Assembly (NCBI RefSeq): GCF_932526225.1
Contig: NC_064042.1
Span: 6,133,540 to 6,193,539 of the forward strand
Direction: 5' to 3'
From: Nematostella vectensis
Lineage: Eukaryota; Cnidaria; Anthozoa; Actiniaria; Edwardsiidae
Length of the DNA stretch: 60,000 nt
The first letter of the stretch is position 1; every line of letters starts with the position of its first letter. The notes beneath the pieces were generated by a model that was given only the letters and a program-made list of their open reading frames with translations, was not told where the DNA came from and did not search any database. Positions 19,201-28,125 of the stretch are shown here, one piece after another. The translations under genes and the position numbers were made by a program.

Positions 19201-22200
19201 TTGTCAACAATCACAAGGAACTTAACTTGGTATTGTCAACAATCACAAGAAACTTAACTTGGTATTGTCAACAATCACAAGAAACTTAACTTGGTATTGT
19301 CAACAATCACACGAAACTTAACTTGGTATTGTCAACAATCACAAGAAACTTAGCTTGGTATTGTCAACAATCACACGAAACTTAGCTTGGTATTGTCAAC
19401 AATCACACGAAACTTAACTTGGTATTGTCTACAATCACACAGAACTTAACTTGGTATTGTCAACAATCACACAGAACTTAACTTGGTATTGTCAACAATC
19501 ACAAGGAACCTAACTTGTTATTGTCAACAATCACACGGAACTTAACTTGGTATTGTCAACAGTCACACAGAACTTAACTTGGTATTGTCAACAATCACAT
19601 GGAACTTTACATGGTATTGTCAACAATCACACAGAACTTAACTTGGTATTGTCAACAATCACAAGGAACTTAACTTGGTATTGTCAACAATCACACGAAA
19701 CTTAACTTGGTATTATCAACAATCACATGGAACTTTACATGGTATTGTCAACAATCACAAGTAACTTAACTTGGTATTGTCAATAATCACATGGAACTTA
19801 ACTTGGTATTGTCAACAGTCACACAGAACTTAACTTGGTATTGTCAACAATCACAAGGAACTTAACTTGGTATTGTTAACAATCACATGGAACCTAACTT
19901 GGTATTGTCAACAATCACAAGGAACTTAACTTGGTATTGTCAACAACCACACGAAACTTAACTTGGTATTGTCAACAATCACACAAAACTTAACTTGGTA
20001 TTGTCAACAATCACACAGAACTTAACTTGGTATTGTCAACAATCACAAGAAATTTAACTTGGTATTGTCAACAATCACACAGAACTTAACTTGTCAACAA
20101 TCACACGAAACTCAACTTGGTATTATCAACAATCACATGGAACTTTACATGGTATTGTCAACAATCACAAGTAACTTAACTTGGTATTGTCAATAATCAC
20201 ATGGAACCTAACTTGGTATTGTCAACAATCACAAGAAACTTAACTTGGTATTGTCAACAATCACAAGTAACTTAACTTGGTATTGTCAATAATCACATGG
20301 AACCTAACTTGGTATTGTCAACAATCACACAGAACTTAACTTGGTATTGTCAACAATCACAAGGAACTTAACCTTGGTATTGTCAACAATCACACAGAAC
20401 TTAACTTGGTATTGTCAACAATCACACGAAACTTAACTTGGTATTGTCAACAATAACACAAAACTTAACTTGGTATTGTCAACAATCATACAGAACTTAA
20501 CTTGGTATTGTCAACAATCACAAGAAATTTAACTTGGTATTGTCAACAACCACACGAAACTTAACTTGGTATTGTCAACAATCACACAGAACTTAACTTG
20601 GTATTGTCAACAATCACACAGAACTTAACTTGGTATTGTCAACAATCACAAGAAATTTAACTTGGTATTGTCAACAATCACAAGTAACTTAACTTGGTAT
20701 TGTCAACAACCACACGAAACTTAACTTGGTATTGTCAACAATAACACAAAACTTAACTTGGTATTGTCAACAATCACACAGAACTTAACTTGGTATTGTC
20801 AACAATCACAAGAAATTTAACTTGGTATTGTCAACAACCACACGAAACTTAACTTGGTATTGTCAACAATCACACAGAACTTAACTTGGTATTGTCAACA
20901 ATCACACAGAACTTTACTTGGTATTGTCAACAATCACAAGAAATTTAACTTGGTATTGTCAACAATCACAAGGAACTTAACTTGGTATTGTCAACAATCA
21001 CAAGTAACTTAACTTGGTATTGTCAACAACCACACGAACTTGGTATTTTCAACAATCACATAGAACTTAACTTGGTATTGTCAACAATCACACGAAATTT
21101 AACTTGGTATTGTCAACAATAACACAAAACTTAACTTGGTATTGTCAACAATCACACAGAACTTAACTTGGTATTGTCAAAAATCACACAGAACTTAACT
21201 TGGTATTGTCAACAATCACAAGAAATTTAACTTGGTATTGTCAACAATCACACGAAACTTAACTTTGTATTGTCAACAATCACAAGGAACTTAACTTGGT
21301 ATTGTCAACAATCACAAGAAACTTAACTTGGTATTGTCAACAATCACACGGAACTTAACTTGGTATTTTCAACAATCACAAGAAACTTAACTTGGTATTG
21401 TCAACAATCACAAGAAACTTAACTTGGTATTGTCAACAATCACAAGGAACTTAACTTGGTATTGTCAACAATCACAAGGAACTTAACTTGGTATTGTCAA
21501 CAATCACAAGGAACCTAACTTGGTATTGTCAACAATCACAAGAAACTTAACTTGGTATTGTCAACAATCACAAGGAACTTAACTTGGTATTGTCAACAAT
21601 CACAAGAAACTTAACTTGGTATTGTCAACAATCACAAGAAACTTAACTTGGTATTGTCAACAATCACAAGAAACTTAACTTGGTATTGTCAACAATCACA
21701 AGGAACTTAACTTGGTATTGTCAACAATCACAAGAAACTTAACTTGGTATTGTCAACAATCACAAGAAACTTAACTTGGTATTGTCAACAATCACACGAA
21801 ACTTAACTTGGTATTGTCAACAATCACAAGAAACTTAACTTGGTATTGTCAACAATAACACGAAACTTAACTTGGTATTGTCAACAATCACACGGAACTT
21901 AACTTGGTATTGTCAACAATCACAAGGAACCTAACTTGGTATTGTCAACAATCACACGGAACTCAACTTGGTATTGTCAACAATCACACAGAACTTAACT
22001 TGGTATTGTCAACAATCACACCGAACTTTACATGGTATTGTCAACAATCACAAGGAACTTAACTTGGTATTGTCAACAATCACAAGAAACTTAACTTGGT
22101 ATTGTCAACAATCACAAGAAACTTAACTTGGTATTGTCAACAATCACACAGAACTTAACTTGGTATTGTCAACAATCACAAGGAACCTAACTTGGTATTG

Positions 22201-24713
22201 TCAACAATCACACGGAACTTAACTTGGTATTGTCAACAATCACACAGAACTTAACTTGGTATTGTCAACAATCACACAGAACTTAACTTGGTATTGTCAA
22301 CAATCACACAGAACTTAACTTGGTATTGTCAACAATCACACAGAACTTAACTTGGTATTGTCAACAATCACAAGGAACTTAACTTGGTATTGTCAACAAT
22401 CACAAGAAACTTAACTTGGTATTGTCAACAATCACACAGAACTTAACTTGGTATTGTCAACAATCACAAGGAACCTAACTTGGTATTGTCAACAATCACA
22501 AGAAACTTAACTTGGTATTGTCAACAATCACAAGAAACTTAACTTGGTATTGTCAACAATCACACAGAACTTAACTTGGTATTGTCAACAATCACAAGGA
22601 ACCTAACTTGGTATTGTCAACAATCACAAGAAACTTAACTTGGTATTGTCAACAATCACAAGGAACTTAACTTGGTATTGTCAACAATCACAAGAAACTT
22701 AACTTGGTATTGTCAACAATCACAAGAAACTTAACTTGGTATTGTCAACAATAACACGAAACTTAACTTGGTATTGTCAACAATCACACGGAACTTAACT
22801 TGGTATTGTCAACAATCACAAGGAACCTAACTTGGTATTGTCAACAATCACACGGAACTCAACTTGGTATTGTCAACAATCACACAGAACTTAACTTGGT
22901 ATTGTCAACAATCACACCGAACTTTACATGGTATTGTCAACAATCACAAGGAACTTAACTTGGTATTGTCAACAATCACAAGAAACTTAACTTGGTATTG
23001 TCAACAATCACAAGAAACTTAACTTGGTATTGTCAACAATCACACAGAACTTAACTTGGTATTGTCAACAATCACAAGGAACCTAACTTGGTATTGTCAA
23101 CAATCACACGGAACTTAACTTGGTATTGTCAACAATCACACAGAACTTAACTTGGTATTGTCAACAATCACACAAAACTTAACTTGGTATTGTCAACAAT
23201 CACACAGAACTTAACTTGGTATTGTCAACAATCACACAGAACTTAACTTGGTATTGTCAACAATCACAAGGAACTTAACTTGGTATTGTCAACAATCACA
23301 AGAAACTTAACTTGGTATTGTCAACAATCACACAGAACTTAACTTGGTATTGTCAACAATCACAAGGAACCTAACTTGGTATTGTCAACAATCACAAGAA
23401 ACTTAACTTGGTATTGTCAACAATCACAAGAAACTTAACTTGGTATTGTCAACAATCACACAGAACTTAACTTGGTATTGTCAACAATCACAAGGAACCT
23501 AACTTGGTATTGTCAACAATCACAAGAAACTTAACTTGGTATTGTCAACAATCACAAGAAACTTAACTTGGTATTGTCAACAATCACACAGAACTTAACT
23601 TGGTATTGTCAACAATCACAAGGAACCTAACTTGGTATTGTCAACAATCACACGGAACTTAACTTGGTATTGTCAACAATCACACAGAACTTAACTTGGT
23701 ATTGTCAACAATCACACAGAACTTAACTTGGTATTGTCAACAATCACACAGAACTTAACTTGGTATTGTCAACAATCACAAGGAACTTAACTTGGTATTG
23801 TCAACAATCACAAGAAACTTAACTTGGTATTGTCAACAATCACACAGAACTTAACTTGGTATTGTCAACAATCACACAGAACTTAACTTGGTATTGTCAA
23901 CAATCACAAGGAACTTAACTTGGTATTGTCAACAATCACAAGAAACTTAACTTGGTATTGTCAACAATCACACAGAACTTAACTTGGTATTGTCAACAAT
24001 CACAAGGAACCTAACTTGGTATTGTCAACAATCACACGGAACTTAACTTGGTATTGTCAACAATCACACAGAACTTAACTTGGTATTGTCAACAATCACA
24101 CAGAACTTAACTTGGTATTGTCAACAATCACACAGAACTTAACTTGGTATTGTCAACAATCACAAGGAACTTAACTTGGTATTGTCAACAATCACAAGAA
24201 ACTTAACTTGGTATTGTCAACAATCACACAGAACTTAACTTGGTATTGTCAACAATCACACAGAACTTAACTTGGTATTGTCAACAATCACAAGAAACTT
24301 AACTTGGTATTGTCAACAATCACACAGAGCTGGTATTGTTTTTATTATAAAATCTCTAAAATACACCAAAAACTGGAAATCGACTCTGCCAAAGGCTGAG
24401 GCTGGTACGAGATCGCGACAGTTTGGGCTTTTTTATTCTATTTATAAAATCTCTTGTATACTCTTGTATCAAATTCGTGTACTTTCTTTTGTATTTTTGA
24501 ATAAGTGGTTGTAGAAACAAAAACTGTAACAAGACGTCAAGACGTTTTTAAGCGATCCATACTATAAAAGGAAATAAAGGATATCTTCGTACTCATCGTG
24601 AAATCAAGTACCGACTAAAAAAACAGTGAAAACTTAGGAAAGAACGCTTAATTGTGATAAAATTTAAGTGGAAAGTACCAAATAATATTTCTTCTTACCT
24701 TAGCTTTTTGCAT
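7187..24713 (-). CDS. ASCC2: ASCC2, activating signal cointegrator 1 complex subunit 2
   Basis: CUE-domain protein that binds K63-linked ubiquitin. Known roles are in the ASC-1 complex with ASCC3 in alkylation repair, and in the RQT complex that splits collided ribosomes. Twelve exons, in transcript order: 24713-24699, 17951-17868, 16934-16746, 16393-16335, 15758-15647, 15257-15094, 14438-14013, 13399-13241, 9924-9645, 9117-9016, 8505-8099, 7574-7187. Phases join throughout, giving 794 aa against about 757 in human. N-terminal blocks include LPHNEFWCQVIFDDTL, MSTHKES and LYNHFLFDIPKLMDLC. The CUE core is DLLPELGDGF near residues 500-530. Then come STRHSVFDKDEFDVLSRG, LSRVHKGK, an acidic stretch and a basic RANHNRKAG tail. 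The start exon encodes only MQKAK. An intronless transporter gene sits inside intron 8, and five splice sites abut tandem repeats. Confidence 0.95.
7706..7870. mobile_element. MITE family with AGGCTGATTTAG ends, full copy
   Basis: Terminal inverted repeats AGGCTGATTTAGACAGCAGG and the complement AGGCTGATTTAGGCAACGGG bound about 165 bp in the ASCC2 last intron. The interior contains CTACGACATGTCTTAGCCCTG and ACGACTCGAGTTGT. Partial relatives occur at about 27378-27510, 35851-35975 and 55510-55660. No coding capacity. Confidence 0.8.
9400..9644. repeat. Degenerate tandem repeat of about 95 bp abutting an ASCC2 splice donor
   Basis: Three loose units with the pattern GGGCGGC, CTACTG, TTATC and A-rich tract start near 9403, 9490 and 9592. 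The last one runs to the donor of ASCC2 exon 9645-9924. A G10+ run sits at 9552. Divergence makes the unit limits approximate. Confidence 0.5.
9925..10180. repeat. Degenerate tandem repeat of 50-62 bp abutting an ASCC2 splice acceptor
   Basis: Four units carry the core AACGCCAGGCGTCA or close variants, followed by a CACAATAACT-like stretch. They begin beside the acceptor of ASCC2 exon 9645-9924 and fade near 10180. The core at about 9971, 10041, 10093 and 10156 defines the spacing. Confidence 0.65.
10438..10443 (-). terminator. Probable polyadenylation signal of the SLC32-like gene
   Basis: TTTATT on the plus strand reads AATAAA on the minus strand, about 105 bases past the stop codon of the transporter gene. 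It lies inside an ASCC2 intron on the same strand, so ASCC2 transcription must read past it. Confidence 0.5.
10546..12006 (-). CDS. SLC32/VIAAT-like vesicular amino acid transporter, intronless
   Basis: Single uninterrupted frame of 486 aa. The family (AAAP; SLC32A1/UNC-47) loads GABA and glycine into vesicles using the proton gradient. A hydrophilic N-terminus of about 95 residues is followed by about ten hydrophobic segments. Family signatures are the first helix AGWNVTSLIQGTGTLGIPYS (about residues 100-120), then CCFTGKLLIECLY, KFPVGFGIIVFSYTAH, FPGVEASMRNP and VPHFALFVGFVGSFTG near the C-terminus. These align collinearly with VIAAT. The gene lies inside an ASCC2 intron on the same strand. 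Lack of introns in a neighbourhood of intron-rich genes suggests a retrocopy origin. No poly-A tract or flanking direct repeat is obvious, so it is not recent. The substrate cannot be told from sequence. A second ATG six codons in could be the true start. Confidence 0.92.
   Translation of the reverse strand: MIAASTMTAVKPKRLSARSEVLFSETSEDGDSRSILESGQTIRTGITEASPLLKSDLKSVYRSTRIHVWSSIKSFHQAASTTISMVEQLSLDRRASALMAGWNVTSLIQGTGTLGIPYSVRMGGWAGITTILILAWVCCFTGKLLIECLYSESKSTGKIKRVYTNYPELGGAVWPKFGNHLVSVIQVCEMFGGTIMYIVLLATLLTDLFTTCTPLRQQHWAVICTYLALPLAFVRGVSVIAWASMISVFAFTCALTTIIIYTITQYHHMSIQNIPAFDFTKFPVGFGIIVFSYTAHAVFPGVEASMRNPRMYPRMMNVAFVVAAIVKTSLGLLTVMVFGTTTQQAVTVNMKNSTVVNYLSNGFVIINVLFSFPINLFVITETLDSKFLRFFPHMDRSSEYNWAWQGLTRTLVLTLALVLVLIVPHFALFVGFVGSFTGTCLCFVLPCYFNIKLRWQSLQWYDIALRWMVIVLGACAGGLGVVFSGK
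12690..12858. mobile_element. MITE with GGCCATTCCAGCTATAAG ends, copy 1
   Basis: Terminal inverted repeats GGCCATTCCAGCTATAAGC and the complement of TAGCTGGAATGGCC bound about 165 bp. Internal ACCATGGGAACGTACC and a GCGCGC-rich dyad are shared with a second copy at 33746-33916. No coding capacity. It lies in ASCC2 intron 8, upstream of the nested transporter. Confidence 0.85.
12900..13240. repeat. 23-25 bp degenerate minisatellite abutting an ASCC2 splice donor
   Basis: About thirteen loose units of AGTGACTCGGTACTGATCGA run up to the donor of exon 13241-13399. On the transcribed strand the donor reads AAG then GTACGTACCCGAGTC, and the repeat core reads GTACCGAGTCACT. The units therefore look like copies of the splice-site region. 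Confidence 0.75.
16040..16334. repeat. 86-90 bp degenerate tandem repeat next to an ASCC2 splice donor
   Basis: Three units share ACACTGT, a TAATATCTACCAAAATATTT-like stretch and TGCCTAT. They start near 16045, 16135 and 16220 and stop just before the donor of exon 16335-16393. The motif TACCACAGG recurs both in the first unit and immediately beside the donor. Confidence 0.6.
17960..24331. repeat. 6.4-kb minisatellite, 32-bp unit, about 199 copies, in ASCC2 intron 1
   Basis: Head-to-tail copies of a 32-bp unit containing ACTTAACTTGGTATTGTCAA then CAATCACAAGGA. Variants at the last bases (ACAAGG, ACAAGA, ACACAG, ACACGG, ACATGG) and in CTTAAC (CCTAAC, TTTACA) create higher-order structure. A block beginning AACAATAACACG at 21851 recurs at 22747, 896 bp or 28 units later, with the same order of variants and few changes. 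Copies are very similar, indicating recent expansion. There are no unique spacers, so it is not a CRISPR array. The array ends within about 10 bases of the acceptor of ASCC2 exon 17868-17951. Confidence 0.97.
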
Positions 24714-24975
24714 ATTCAAAAAAAGCTATTGAAAGTTAACTATAAACCGCTCCATTTTTACGACGAAAAACAACAAATAAATCACACTATTTCCGCCATA
24801 TTTGAACCCGCGCTATAAGCTATTAGCTAGCGGTATCTCCATAACCGCGTGAGCCTAGGAGCTAGTTTAGGGGTCGTTTTATTGAGTGTCTTGTGCAATA
24901 GGTTGGTCCCCCCTATGGGGGTATCGCTCCACATGTGTAGAGGGGCTTTCTCTTTGCACTTGGCTTCAAATCAAG
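24714..24975. promoter_or_regulatory. Divergent promoter between ASCC2 and RPS25
   Basis: Only 262 bases separate the two start codons, which point away from each other. On the ASCC2 side the minus strand has AATATGGCGGAA (complement of 24791-24801), a YY1-like site. Its ATG would open a five-codon uORF if transcribed. On the RPS25 side a pyrimidine run CTTTCTCTTTG at about 24946 is a good 5' TOP-type start, about 30 bases before the ATG. No TATA box lies in the interval. Confidence 0.7.
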
Positions 24976-27069
24976 ATGGTAGGTCGACCTTATTCATCAA
25001 ATTCTATCGTGTTTTACTCCGTGTTCCTTTGACCGTATGAGCTCAAAGAAGCACTAGAGTACATAATTACATATATTACGGCGATTTGTTGTTAATTTTA
25101 ACGTAACAATGGTTTATTTTGGTCATAAGATTGAAATAAATATTGGTGGTTTGTATTCGAATGCTAGTCAAAATGGCTGACTTTCCTGGTGACGAATTTA
25201 AAGCCACGTGTGTTAAGACCCATGTAACGCATTGCAGATTAAAGTTTTTGATCCATATTGTGCAAAACGTGATACTAGAAAAGATAGCTTACATTTTGTA
25301 GAATATACCTCGTTTTATATGGCTTTAGAGATGCAAAATATAGTGTGATTTTGGCCATTCAGAATAGGCCTGGTTACGTTTCTCCGGTAGACTGATTGAA
25401 AATGATGATTTTACGAGCTGGATTTTTTAAAGCTATATTTATTGTTATCACTACTCTATCAAGTAGCATGCGCTGAGTATGTGATAGAAGTCTGTGATCT
25501 ATGAATATCATTTATATTCTTCATATAAAATTTTATTCAGTTATTATTTTACTCTTATCTGCACCAGTGGGATACATGCTACCGTGGCCATTTAGCATGT
25601 GAGAATCCCAGCTCTGACTGTCATAAACTCCAAAACTAGGGTACTCAGTATTTCTCTGTTGTGCATTTCTTTGCCTCACTGGCTGGCTAGTAAAGCTCTT
25701 GTCAGTCAGATAATATGTTTCTCACATCTTTATTGTTTTAGTTGGTTTAATTCAAACTTGTCAAGGTTGCCACGCTAGTGTAATTATGTAATTATGATAT
25801 TCAAAGGTCAGAACCGTGACAGTATTTGATGGTAAATGTTTGGGTTTTTACCAATATATCAAAAAAATAAAATAATGAACGATTAGTGTACTACAAGTTT
25901 TATGTTATAGCAAAATGATAAAAACAGGATCTAACAATGATTCTATATGACAAAAAGATCTTTTTTTATTAACTCTTGGTGTGTTAATTATGATGTTCTT
26001 TCTTCAGCCTCCTAAGAAGGACCCCAAGAAGGATGCTAAAAAGCCGCAGAAGGCACAGAAGCCAGCTGGGTCTGGTGGCGGAAAGGCCAAGAAGAAGGTA
26101 TGTTTAGTGGCTCGTTGCTCCCTAGGACTGTGCAAACCTTCCTGAGTTAAAACATATAACAACATAAAGACCTGGGGTTAACTTGGGCACTGGATAGTGT
26201 ATCTGGCTCGGGCACAATTGATACCCATAGAACACTTTTTCTGCTGGAAAAAAGAACTGATATTAATTTGCCAGACACAAAGTGGTTTTCAGTGCTTATA
26301 AGTTACTTATTGGTTAGTTCATCAAATGATATTAATAAATATTTCACTGTCAAATTTTTCAGCTGTTAATGTTTTAGCTTTAAAGATCCTTTCTATATTC
26401 CTATAAGAGTCACAACCCGCAAAAGAAACCTTCTACAGACAAATTTTGTACCACATTGTTTTATCCAATCTTGTCTAACATTGTTTGTTTGTTGCCCTTT
26501 GTCTTATATTGTTTGTTTTTTTGTGCTTTGTCTTCTATTGTTTATTCATTTCATTTTGACTTATTTTGTTAGCTTTGATGTACTTTGTCTCACAATGTTT
26601 GTCTGGCTGCACTTTGTCTTACACATATTTTTTATATTGTTTTTATTGATGCATCGAGTCTCAGTGCTGTTTTGCATATTGTCTCACATTGTTTGTTTTG
26701 ATGCATCAAGTCTCAGTGTTGCATCTTGTCTTACATTGTTTGTTTTGTTTCGTGTTATCTGTTTTGATAAGTTGCATTTTCTGACATTGTTTGCTTTGTT
26801 GCAATTTGCAGAAGTGGTCTAAGGGAAAAGTTCGTGACAAGCTGAACAACTTGGTTCTCTTCGACAAAGCTACCTATGACAAACTGTACAAGGAAGTCCC
26901 CAGCTACAGACTGATCACCCCATCCGTGGTGTCCGAGAGACTAAAGATCCGCGGCTCCCTCGCCCGCCGAGCCCTGTTGGAGCTGCAATCAAAGGGTCTG
27001 ATCAAGGAGGTGTCCAAGCACCATTCTCAGCTGATCTACACCCGAGCAACCAAGGGTGCTGACGAGTAG
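24976..27069 (+). CDS. RPS25: 40S ribosomal protein eS25 (RPS25)
   Basis: Small-subunit protein near the head of the ribosome, needed for several IRES-driven translation events. Three exons: 24976-24978 (the ATG alone), 26008-26097, 26812-27069. They encode 116 aa against 125 in human. The lysine-rich N-terminus [12 protein letters not shown] is followed by [40 protein letters not shown] and [20 protein letters not shown], a near-exact family match. An exon 1 that ends right after the ATG is typical of ribosomal protein genes. Splicing is phase 0 at both junctions. The 5' TOP-like tract implies growth-linked translation control. Intron 1 (about 1 kb) shows no clear snoRNA. Confidence 0.98.
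26440..26811 (+). repeat. T-rich degenerate repeat of about 38 bp ending at the RPS25 exon 3 acceptor
   Basis: Roughly nine units of ACATTGTTTGTTTTGTTGCA then TTTGTCTT occupy the end of intron 2. The final unit, ACATTGTTTGCTTTGTTGCA followed by ATTTGCAG, is itself the acceptor. The stretch is hydrophobic in one frame, which explains a misleading 113-codon reading frame. Confidence 0.7.
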
Positions 27070-27084
27070 GCATCTTTGACAACT

Positions 27085-27090
27085 AATAAA
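27085..27090 (+). terminator. RPS25 polyadenylation signal
   Basis: AATAAA begins 16 bases after the TAG stop, the short 3' UTR usual for ribosomal protein genes. Confidence 0.85.
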
Positions 27091-27573
27091 TTACCATTCT
27101 GAGACTTTGTGGTGTTGTTTATTTCTGCGAATATAAAGCCCCATCCAAACAGCATAGGTTATTAGTGCTGGTGCTATTTATACACTGTGTTGGGAGTTAT
27201 TGCATAAGCATGCAGTTTGCTAATGTCTTCAGTTCAGCCGAGCTATGTAACGCTCGCAATGTTGGTCAATGTTGGTGCTGTTTAGCCCTTTATTACAAAG
27301 TTCATTTCGAGAATATGAAAGACTAGAATTTAAATGCTATAGCTTGTGTCACCAGACAATTATAAAAAATGTGAGTAAAGGCTGATTTAGACAGCACAAT
27401 CTAGTCGTCTGCAAATTATACACTACGATATTCGTAGTCGAGCATCGTAGCGGAGTCGTAGGCTTATTTACACCTGAGTTGTAGAGGTTTCGCATACAAC
27501 TAAATGAGACTTAAAAGTAGTAGATGCTGGAGTGAGCGGAGTTTACTCTTGTTGTTTTAGACGAAGATTGCAC
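27091..27573. other. Short convergent intergenic stretch and IgR-A 3' UTR
   Basis: Separates the RPS25 stop from the IgR-A stop. It contains a left-end fragment of the AGGCTGATTTAG element family at about 27378-27510. TTTATT at 27116-27121 could serve as the minus-strand polyadenylation signal of IgR-A, which would leave the two 3' ends nearly touching. Confidence 0.45.
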
Positions 27574-28125
27574 TCACGCGGTGGTTGTATTTGAGTGAGA
27601 CGGTTCTTGCTGATCAACTAGGTGATGGCAGAAATCTGTTTCCTTTGCGCTATCCCTGCCCAGGTTCTCATACACAAACGCCATGTGATCTGTTGAGGCG
27701 TGCGTGTGTGGGGTCAGCGATGCGTACTGCGCCTCATTAACAAACACTGAATCAAGGGACTGGTAAATTGCCGATGGCTCCAGGTCACGTGCCCCGGTAG
27801 ATGCTGTGACGTCATTCACGTGACCGGGCTTCTCAATCTTTTCCTTTCTGGCCTTGGTATTATGAAGTTGTTTTAAAGGCGCGTTAGCCCGAGGAAGACT
27901 GGTACTTGATTCGTGATTCCTTTTGCTGAATATTTTAGGTCGCGTGACATGTGCTTGGTTGTGTTGCGTGACAGTCTTGGTTGGCGTGACTGTATCGTAT
28001 TCTGGGGTAGCGTTAGGTTCTGAGTAAGGAGTTTGGCCCATTGACTCGTAGCTTCTTCCTGGTTGAGTGACGGTTCGCTCTTCTGTGTGTAGCGACGAAA
28101 AAGAACCTTCTTGCATCGTTATACT
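27574..28125 (-). other. IgR-A cytoplasmic tail exon with ITAM-like motif
   Basis: Encodes 183 residues after the membrane. YESM is a PI3K-type YxxM site. YQSL and YASL are spaced by nine residues, inside the 6-12 range of the ITAM consensus YxxL/I-x6-12-YxxL/I. YENL, 14 residues further on, also fits a Grb2-type YxN site. The residue two before each ITAM tyrosine is Ala, so strict ITIMs are not formed. IgR-B keeps all of these except YESM, where the tyrosine is Cys. Confidence 0.8.

Noticed and set aside
17960-24331. CRISPR-like array
   Set aside because: There are no unique spacers, the whole unit repeats, and the setting is a eukaryotic intron.
25401-25478. C/D snoRNA in RPS25 intron 1 (ATGATGA ... 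CTGA)
   Set aside because: The boxes are present, but no terminal stem pairs around them and no clear C'/D' or guide was seen.
26481-26822. 113-codon hydrophobic plus-strand frame
   Set aside because: It lies in the T-rich repeat of RPS25 intron 2 and only touches exon 3 out of frame.
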